From contig JAYMSP010003343.1 of NCBI GenBank assembly GCA_036897095.1, positions 1 through 20,138 on the forward strand: a stretch of DNA of 20,138 nucleotides. The letters run 5' to 3'. Positions 9,640 to 20,138 of this stretch are shown piece by piece; the stretch's first letter is position 1, and each line of letters starts with the position of its first letter. The stretch comes from Plantago elongata. Its lineage: Eukaryota > Streptophyta > Magnoliopsida > Lamiales > Plantaginaceae. The notes below the pieces were generated by a model that had not been told where the DNA came from, did no database searches, and saw only the letters and a list, made by a program, of their open reading frames with translations. The translations under genes and the position numbers were made by a program.

Positions 9640-10818
9640 CTATAAAACACTGGAAGATGAAGAAGAGGAAGTGGCAGGGGGTACATCAGTCGTCTTTTGC
9701 CGCTGGGATCGTGACATCCATGCCATCCACCTCTTTCCAACACTGTCTTCTCTATCACTCTCACTTTTGCTCCTTCCAGTAGCATTCCTAGACCTTTTCA
9801 TCCCTATTCTTTCCGACGTGCTTCTCTCATTTATAGCACCTCCACTACCTTCCATAATCATTTCCAGCCTCAGGAACAAAATATCCTCCACTCCTGAGTT
9901 GCTCCACCGCTGTTGTTCTTCTTCCTCCCCTTGATCACCACTGGAGATTATAATCCTATGCTCCAGGCGATGCTTGCTTTTCTCTACCTGCATCTTCCTG
10001 GCTTCTCCTGCTGTTTCCTCGCTGTCCAATGACTTACTGCTTGCATTCTCTCTCCTATGCTTAGAATGTGAGGCATCCGATGAGCTTCTAGACAGAGAAT
10101 CTTGCTCTGGGTTCTCAACGATGATTTCCAAGGAATTCCCCCTGTCAAGGCGGGATGAATGCTGGCGAGAATGCTCGCCATTCGAATCCTTGTGATTGTA
10201 GAGCGTTTTATAGCTCTCATGATGCTCAACTAGGAGCACGTCCTTGTGCTCAACCCGGTAACGGCAGAGCGGACACGTGGAGTGTGTGTCCAGCCAGGTG
10301 TCAACACATTCCACGTGGAATGCGTGCTTGCACTTTGGTAGGAGCCTCAGGACCTCTTCGGATTCGAATTTGGTCAAACACACGGAACATTCGAGCCCAT
10401 CCTTTTGGCCTCTTAACGATGCAAAGCGAAACAAGGGTAGGTATTGGATTACTTTCTTATCGACGCCTGAATGTTCTCTTGAAAGCGGTATGGCTCTGGA
10501 ATGGGTCTGATACCTTGCGTAGGTGGAATGGCAATGCCGAATGTATAAAAGCAATATGACTGTTATCGCGAGGACGATGGTTAGCATCCCCAATATTGTG
10601 AATGTCCGGGACTTGAATAGGAAACTACTCGTGTCGTTCATTGGGAGAGGCAGAGGAGAATCTGTCGACTCTGTAGCGTTTCCAGTGATTCCATCTTCTT
10701 GGTCGATTTTTGTGGCGAACCGTGTAGCTATGGAAAGCACGATATGATTGTTTAGTATCAAGAAACAGAGAGATAAAACAGAGAGATTGGTGAAAGGCAG
10801 GGATTTGGAATTTTTCAT
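9640..10818 (-). CDS. ATL-family RING-H2 E3 ubiquitin ligase, ATL42-like
   Basis: A 392-aa membrane-anchored E3 ligase; ATL proteins ubiquitinate targets in defence, hormone and stress responses. The coding region is a single exon, as is usual. In order: signal peptide (about 1-30), a short lumenal or extracellular stretch, a transmembrane helix (about 73-93, FTILGMLTIVLAITVILLLY), a basic segment, the GLD region (GVDKKVIQYLP, 118-128) and a canonical RING-H2 with C144, C147, C163, H165, H168, C171, C182, C185 and DTWL between them. A long charged, serine-rich tail follows, ending in a serine run. The order matches ATL42/ATL13-type proteins. I start at 10818 because it places the signal peptide at the N-terminus; an in-frame upstream ATG at 10947 would add 43 residues in front of it. 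A truncated copy lies at 16175-16443. Confidence 0.92.
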   Translation of the reverse strand: MKNSKSLPFTNLSVLSLCFLILNNHIVLSIATRFATKIDQEDGITGNATESTDSPLPLPMNDTSSFLFKSRTFTILGMLTIVLAITVILLLYIRHCHSTYARYQTHSRAIPLSREHSGVDKKVIQYLPLFRFASLRGQKDGLECSVCLTKFESEEVLRLLPKCKHAFHVECVDTWLDTHSTCPLCRYRVEHKDVLLVEHHESYKTLYNHKDSNGEHSRQHSSRLDRGNSLEIIVENPEQDSLSRSSSDASHSKHRRENASSKSLDSEETAGEARKMQVEKSKHRLEHRIIISSGDQGEEEEQQRWSNSGVEDILFLRLEMIMEGSGGAINERSTSERIGMKRSRNATGRSKSESDREDSVGKRWMAWMSRSQRQKTTDVPPATSSSSSSSVL

Positions 10819-10949
10819 ACGAGGATGTGGGATGTTTGTAGTGTATGAGATATGAATTTGTTTGAAACATGGAAATAGTTTTTTTCTTTTTTTCCCAGGA
10901 AGATTCAATGCAGAAAATGCTAATTGGGATTTGTAGATAAATTGCAAAT

Positions 10950-11752
10950 GAAATGTGTGTATGTTAAATGTTTTTTTTTATGTATATCTAAGATGATTCT
11001 TAATGAAGAATATTGTTAATCTGATAGATTTGGAGAATTCTTGTTATCTAGGAGCCAGAATAGCAGTAGCTGAAAACCAAGCATAAATTTAGTGGATGCA
11101 TAATATCAAGACATATGGTTGGTTCTGTTAAGTTAAATGGATATGTGAACCTCTAACGGTTACTCTATCAATAGAATAAATCTAACATTACCTAGCCGAT
11201 GCTGATATTCTATGCGTCTTCTGTACTTTCTTCGTCAATAAGAAGTTGTTCACTTTTACCATTTTGGCGTCCTGATATAGTTGTCCACATATTACAAATA
11301 CGATTGTACGAAGCACATGATATGATGTGCATGTTCAACTTTTAAACGTATTTATGTCATGGGGATGTTTTACCAGACTAATAAGGTATAAGAGGAATGC
11401 CCCCAGAGCTGATCCTTTCCCTGAGTAGATATCATCCTACCTTCTATATCGGTGCAACTTCAAGAAGCATCCGAGCATGACCTTTCATCCTTGTGAGCAT
11501 TATCTTTCATTGGCTACCATTGAAGATACGGAGTTACATAGAAACTCCTAGAGTAGATTTTGTGCTCGGAAATTCTAAAAGATATAGTGATAGTCAACCT
11601 ACCGAATCATTTAGTCTGTCATACCGGGTCGAAATGGACTAATTCCCTACCTTATGCAGTATTAATAGGTACTAAAGTTTGAAGGCCACATATTTTGGAA
11701 AAGTACTTGCGTAGCAATTGGTTTGAAAACATGGTATTTAATGTTCCTATAC
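10950..11752. other. Spacer between the ATL promoter and the CRK fragment
   Basis: The left 200 bp should hold the ATL promoter (minus strand). The rest shows no long frame. Parts around 11440-11640 are less AT-rich and look like old, degraded unique or transposon DNA, but I cannot assign them to a family. Confidence 0.4.
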
Positions 11753-11795
11753 CATGGTATTTAAAGTAGCCCTTCCAGGCCTCTAACGGTGGTTC
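11753..11795 (+). other. Patchwork breakpoint at the left edge of the CRK fragment
   Basis: Three short copied segments run into each other. Positions 11753-11764 repeat 11730-11741 (CATGGTATTTAA). Positions 11764-11778 repeat 11992-12006 (AAGTAGCCCTTCCAG). Positions 11775-11795 repeat 11950-11970. The last two share CCAG at their join, and the final one shares GTTC with the CRK body that continues from 11792. This pattern is typical of templated insertion during microhomology-mediated end joining. Confidence 0.7.
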
Positions 11796-12190
11796 TGTAT
11801 GCGAAAATATGCATGCTTCGTTATTCCAGCGCGTTCTTTATCGGGACAATGGATACTTCACCAATGCGTTTTTGGTGGAATGTTCTAAATTCCACGAGGC
11901 CTGATCAGTTTATAACAGATCTCTTTGTTGTGCTGGAGAATATTGTAAGCCAGGCCTCTAACGGTGGTTCATTGAGGAAAGTTGGGTATGGAAGTAGCCC
12001 TTCCAGTTCTTCCCAAACAATTTATTCACTGGTGCAGTGTATGCCTGACTTGTCCGCAGATGATTGCTCTTTGTGCCTCACGATCGGTGCCCAAGTATTT
12101 CCTCGTGATTTCAATGGAAGGATCGGGGGAAGGGTCCTGCAGCCTAGCTGCAACCTTCGTTACGAAGTCTATAGGTTTTATGATGAGTCA
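11764..12190 (+). pseudogene. Ectodomain-only fragment of a DUF26 receptor-like kinase
   Basis: From 11792 the DNA matches CRK1 from codon 117 onward. It encodes the end of the first DUF26 domain (ICMLRYS) and the whole second one, including the C-x8-C-x2-C motif (QCMPDLSADDCSLC). Homology stops at FYDE (about 12187); the frame then runs through unrelated sequence to a stop at 12245-12247. There is no signal peptide, transmembrane segment or kinase, and the first C-x8-C-x2-C motif is missing. The frame carries no stop or frameshift, so the fragment is either recent or free to drift for only a short time. An expressed small DUF26 protein is possible but unlikely without a signal peptide. Confidence 0.8.
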
Positions 12191-12550
12191 ACGATCACAA
12201 GGGGTTTAAACTTAGAAATACCTTTACAACTAACACAATGGGGATAAGTGGCTCACACGCTGCCACTGTAGCTGGCCTTAGAGTTGAACGTTGACCCAAC
12301 TGTATGTTTTTCTTTAGAAAACTACGCATTGAACAATAAATCCAATCTTGACTATTGTCCTTTTGGACTCAAGTCTCTATCTACAGATGTGTGTGGAAAC
12401 TGGAGACCAGCTGATTCTAGTTGAAATAGAAGTATGTGTTCACACTTCAGGTCCATAAACAAGTGGAACTTGACCTTACTAGCTACAAGTCTACCATAGT
12501 TTCTGGAAACATTTTGTTATTGTTAGTCTTGTGGACTTGTCAGCATAATA
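12191..12550. other. Upstream region of CRK1
   Basis: No gene. It holds the three W-box-like sites listed separately and otherwise unremarkable DNA between the CRK fragment and the conserved CRK promoter block. Confidence 0.45.
12291..12475 (+). promoter_or_regulatory. Three W-box-like sites upstream of CRK1
   Basis: TTGACC at 12291-12296, TTGACT at 12348-12353 and TTGACC at 12470-12475 lie 178-362 bp before the CRK1 start. TTGAC[C/T] is the WRKY factor binding core, and W-box enrichment has been reported for defence-induced CRK promoters in Arabidopsis. The sites are seen; WRKY control is inferred. Three 6-mers in 185 bp is suggestive, not decisive. Confidence 0.4.
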
Positions 12551-12610
12551 AATCAATTTAAGCCAAGAAAAGAACCAATATATATTGCACATCTAAAAAT
12601 CTTACTAATG
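12528..12610 (+). promoter_or_regulatory. CRK1 core promoter block with TATA-like element
   Basis: This stretch shares GGACTTGTC, AATCAATTTAAGCC and CATCTAAAA in the same order with 17861-17940 in front of CRK2. A TATA-like TATATATT sits at 12579-12586, 67 bp or more before the ATG. The shared block shows that the promoter was duplicated together with the gene and has been retained. Confidence 0.55.
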
Positions 12611-12652
12611 CTTTAGCTCCTTTCAACATTATCAACTATAGCATTCATCATT

Positions 12653-15436
<2,784 letters not shown>

Positions 15437-15805
15437 TTTACATGAATACGATATATTACCGATTTGAAGTTTCAACATGTAATGACATTTTTCTTCCTAA
15501 TGTTTGCATATGGAATTGTACCAAGAATAATAGCTATGTTTGTTCAATCAATTTAACTAAAATTATACAATATAATACATTGTTTATCACATGACTTCAG
15601 CATTTTAGATTTCAGTTGAAGATTAAACCCAATAGTATTCTTCAACCCACAAATTAATAAAACCGTGAAACATTTTTAGGAAGTGGAAGTCAGAAAATAC
15701 ATCAGGGAAATGATACTTCAAGATCGTAATTATTAGGCACAATTAGTGGATTGTTAATTAATTGTTATAATAGTGATTACATTTTTCAATCTATTTGTAC
15801 GAACA
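15437..15805. other. CRK1 3' region
   Basis: Likely 3' UTR followed by AT-rich spacer. AATAAT-like words occur near 15524 and an AATAAA at 15656-15661. No coding potential is seen. Confidence 0.45.
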
Positions 15806-15807
15806 AA

Positions 15808-16035
15808 AATTGGAGTATTGTCCCATAATGAAAAATCATATTTCCACAATAACAATCTCTAACATGGTATCATCCTGATTCCTGGGTAAATTAGCGCTTC
15901 TGCCTAGTTTTCATTCCATCGCTAAATTCTTCCATGTCTTTTTCAGCAGCTTCAAACTGCTTCTATACAATTCAACCTTCAATTCCTAATCTGTCATACA
16001 AATTTTCATCTGTCCAAGCAACTGTTGAGGCATAG
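15808..16035 (+). mobile_element. Copia retrotransposon relic: LTR end, primer site, gag start
   Basis: TTGGAGTATTGTCCCA (from 15810) resembles the first bases of short copia LTRs, and CAATCTCTAACA (to 15864) resembles their end. TGGTATCA follows directly at 15865-15872, the first eight bases of the usual initiator-Met-tRNA primer site. After a short leader, an ATG at 15934 opens 33 codons with IQPSIPNLS, like the start of copia gag, and then a stop. The LTR is too short (about 55 bp) and the primer site is incomplete, so this is a decayed, internally deleted piece. Family assignment rests on remembered motif patterns, not on a search. Confidence 0.45.
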
Positions 16036-16174
16036 GCTTGTTGAAAGTTTGTCCTCCTATCTTAGATAACTTATTCAATTATTCTGTGTATTCAGTGAGA
16101 TGATCACAACATCGATGTGTAGATCTTCAGCAACTTTAAATGAAGCTGAAAATAATATGCTCTTTACAACTTAA

Positions 16175-16443
16175 CACTTTGATAGGAGCCTCAGGACCTC
16201 TTCGGATTCGAATTTTCAAGCCCATCCTTTTTGGCCTCTCAACAATGCAAAGTGAAATATCGACGCCTGAATGATCTCTTTAGGCGGTATGGTTCTGGAA
16301 TATGTCTGATGCCTAGCGTAGGTGGTATGGCAATGCCGAATGTATAAAAGCAATATGCCAGTTATTGCAAGGACGATGGTTAGCAGTCCCATTATTGTGA
16401 ATGTCCGGGACTTGAATAGAAAACTACTCGTCTCGTCCATGGG
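16175..16443 (-). pseudogene. Truncated copy of the ATL gene (RING-less fragment)
   Basis: The DNA closely matches 10331-10644 of the intact ATL gene, including exact runs such as GGAGCCTCAGGACCTCTTCGG. It corresponds to residues about 60-163 of the parent: the end of the lumenal part (MDETSSF), the whole transmembrane helix, the basic segment and the beginning of the RING region. Two internal deletions of about 20 and 27 bp remove the first RING cysteine pair and the GLD segment and shift the frame. The signal peptide, the rest of the RING and the tail are absent. It cannot be a working ligase. It lies antisense to the copia relics on both sides. Confidence 0.88.
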
Positions 16444-16462
16444 TAGAATGTATTAGACCACT

Positions 16463-16597
16463 CACTATGGTGACCGAAATTCGGTTGTGAGGCACTTAGT
16501 TGCCGGGCAACTGCATGTCGCGACCGCGGATATAAAATGCTTAATCTACACTAATTCCACCAAACCTTCTCCACCTTCCACCAAACTCAATCCTTGA
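16463..16597 (+). mobile_element. Copia RNase H C-terminal relic
   Basis: One frame of 44 codons without a stop contains H-Y-..-VVRHLVAGQLHV, then ADI, then TKPSPPSTKLNP and a TGA at 16595-16597. In intact copia polyproteins the RNase H domain ends with the same order: H, VR, a VAGQLHV-like strand, DQ.ADI, TKPL, and a basic KL end. The DQ and the leucine of TKPL are altered, as expected for a dead element. It starts within 20 bp of the ATL fragment edge. Confidence 0.55.
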
Positions 16598-16713
16598 CCT
16601 TCCAGCATTGCAAACTTAATTATGGTAGAGGTTTTAAGCTTACTAAAAGCCTATATAGTCCGAAGCAAACTTCAAGGTAGTTGTTTCAGAAATTACCAAT
16701 AACTTTAATTGTT

Positions 16714-16792
16714 AAGTGTGGTATCCTCGGTGATCTGAAAACACTGAATGGTATTCAGTGTTCCGGTCACACCAAGTTTCCAGGCCACACTT
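16714..16792. repeat. Nested inverted repeats (hairpin-forming)
   Basis: A perfect 10-bp inverted repeat AACACTGAAT/ATTCAGTGTT (16740-16749 and 16753-16762, 3-nt loop) sits inside GGTG/CACC (16729-16732, 16770-16773) and inside an 8-bp outer pair AAGTGTGG/CCACACTT (16714-16721, 16785-16792). The arms are co-centred, so one imperfect long hairpin can form. Confidence 0.7.
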
Positions 16793-17431
16793 GCGATATC
16801 TAATCTGATTATATATATTGAATATAGTTTATACCTTTCTAGCATGTAATTAGTTCCATAGATGTGTTGAGTATTTTGTGCAGATATTTTAGGACAAGAG
16901 ATCGAGTAGAATCTTGAAGTGGAAGTCAAGTCGAGACAACAAGAAAAAGTACGACTCTTGATGCCAAGTAGAAGTCTACAAGGAGAAGACTTCCCATATG
17001 ATCATAACACTATTCCTTCTAGAGTTCGATGTGCAATATACGATGGTGTCACCAACATCTATATATATACGAGCTCCAAGAAGAAGACAAATATCGAGAA
17101 TACCAAGCTTAAGCTGAAGAGGTTCTGTCAAGTCCAGTTCTCGTATTTGTCATAGTTTGCTAAGCTTTATCTATCTATACTTCATGATAATAGTTAGATT
17201 AGTGAAGTTAATTCTTTACGTTGCCTAGTTATTTGCATCTAGAGAGATTCCTGAGAATCGAACTAGACTGGTTCTTTGTATACACTTTTCGTGTACAGTG
17301 AATATATTTTGCCTTGAGGCTCGGTGGATTATCGACATAGATAATCTGCTAGAAACTTGTATATGATGTTCTTATTCCGCTGTTCATTCTGTCATAGTTT
17401 ATTCACAACCGTTTCTAGTTGTGTTAGATTG

Positions 17432-17454
17432 TTTAGTGTTCTACTAACACTAAA
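17432..17454. repeat. 9-bp perfect hairpin with 5-nt loop
   Basis: TTTAGTGTT, loop CTACT, AACACTAAA. It lies within the LTR-like tract. A T-run does not follow, so there is no reason to read it as a Pol III terminator; it may be part of the LTR end. Confidence 0.6.
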
Positions 17455-17547
17455 AAACTGATTACTCAGCTTTTCGATGTTGTGTGGACACACATAACAG
17501 TTTGTTTGTGTCTTAAAGTGTCAAGTTCCGGTCCAGACACTATTTCA

Positions 17548-17855
17548 ATAATGAATACAATGAAGATCAATCCCCTTAAGTATGTTTAGATGTAAAATAA
17601 CTGAGTAAACGTAAAGACCTATCTCTATTAATTCACATATCAATCTCCAAGTCACTGAGAAAATTGTTGATAGAAACAACTCAGAATACATTGACATAAG
17701 TAACAAGCGTATACAAATAATATATATGAAAATCCTCATTTTATAGCTCTTGGGTGGACGATGAAAGAGGCATAGTGGAAAAAAGAATTCCGTCGGGGAC
17801 CCGTCAGCAAGTCACTGCTTCCTAATTTCGCAAGTCATGTGGAAGATTTCGTCAG
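17548..17855. other. Spacer between the LTR-like DNA and the CRK2 promoter
   Basis: No convincing gene. The minus-strand frame at 17545-17739 has low-complexity hydrophobic content and no family motif. Confidence 0.4.
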
Positions 17856-17860
17856 TCCTT

Positions 17861-17940
17861 TGGACTTGTCTATCATTTTTAATCAATTTAAGCCCAAAAA
17901 TACGGAACATGCTAATTATATTGTACATCTAAAATCTTCT
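17861..17940 (+). promoter_or_regulatory. CRK2 promoter block shared with CRK1
   Basis: Contains GGACTTGTC, AATCAATTTAAGCCC and ACATCTAAAA in the same order and spacing as 12528-12610 before CRK1. The TATATATT of CRK1 is replaced by TAATTATATTG here, so core promoter strength may differ between the copies. Confidence 0.5.
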
Positions 17941-18000
17941 CTGTTTATCCATTTTTTACCATCACTAAATCAAACTACAGCTCTGTTTGCATTCATCATT

Positions 18001-20123
<2,123 letters not shown>

Positions 20124-20138
20124 GTATGTTTTCATAGT

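Larger units (their letters stand above)
16710..17547 (+). mobile_element. Possible 3' LTR or LTR-derived DNA of the copia relic
   Basis: This stretch follows the RNase H tail, as a 3' LTR would. It begins TGTTAAGTG and ends with a TG...CA-type CACTATTTCA. It carries a copia-LTR-like tract (TTGCCTTGAGGCTCGGTGG near 17310, then TTCTTATTCCGCTG near 17370). No polypurine tract, matching 5' LTR or target-site duplication is visible in the window. Borders are guesses. Confidence 0.3.

Noticed and set aside
9671..10747. Several plus-strand open frames opposite the ATL gene, up to 134 aa
   Set aside because: They are shadows of the minus-strand ATL coding sequence, with no family motif, and the RING-H2 frame explains the region.
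10819..10947. ATL protein starting 43 residues earlier
   Set aside because: It would bury the signal peptide. The ATG at 10818 gives the standard ATL N-terminus.
11150..11160. CCTCTAACGGT, identical to 11 bases of the CRK ectodomain
   Set aside because: The match is too short and no flanking similarity is convincing. It may be chance or another micro-copy.
15880..16000. Minus-strand peptide containing EKDMEEFSDGMKTRQK, which looks like a captured gene piece
   Set aside because: The frame is broken on both sides, and the plus-strand gag-like reading after a primer-site-like sequence explains the DNA better. It could be revisited by a protein search.

Overview
This window is nuclear DNA of a flowering plant, probably a eudicot. 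The coding sequences are split by short GT-AG introns with T-rich tails. The gene families present (PIP2 aquaporin, F-box/FBA, LSD1 zinc finger, ATL RING-H2, DUF26 receptor kinases) are plant-type, and the spacers are AT-rich with degraded copia retrotransposon pieces. The PIP2 sequence looks asterid-like to me, but that is only an impression.

Left half (1-9.6 kb), ordinary single-copy genes: the last codons of an unidentified gene (1-105, +); a complete four-exon PIP2 plasma-membrane aquaporin (955-2162, +); an F-box/FBA gene with an intron-free coding region and probable introns in both UTRs (coding 3643-4848, +); and a six-exon LSD1-type three-zinc-finger gene (6824-9015, +). The LSD1 gene is tail to tail with an ATL-type RING-H2 E3 ligase gene (9640-10818, -).

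Right half (11.7-20.1 kb), a duplicated and rearranged locus: an ectodomain-only fragment of a cysteine-rich receptor-like kinase (11764-12190, +); a complete seven-exon CRK (12653-15436, +); a 2.5 kb spacer; and a second CRK (18001-20123, +), which leaves the window after its fifth exon. The two CRKs share exon structure, splice phases and a conserved promoter block, so they are a tandem duplicate pair. The spacer holds, in order, a copia LTR-end/primer-site/gag-start relic, an antisense truncated copy of the ATL gene 6 kb upstream, and a copia RNase H tail followed by LTR-like DNA.

Functionally, LSD1, ATL and CRK proteins all belong to families tied to defence, reactive-oxygen signalling or cell-death control. 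Nothing in the sequence shows that they are co-regulated. The most notable signals are (i) the ATL fragment lying between copia gag and RNase H relics, (ii) the CRK fragment, whose left breakpoint is a patchwork of short copied segments joined at microhomologies, and (iii) the mosaic relationship of that fragment to the two intact CRKs. I see no clearly new biological system.
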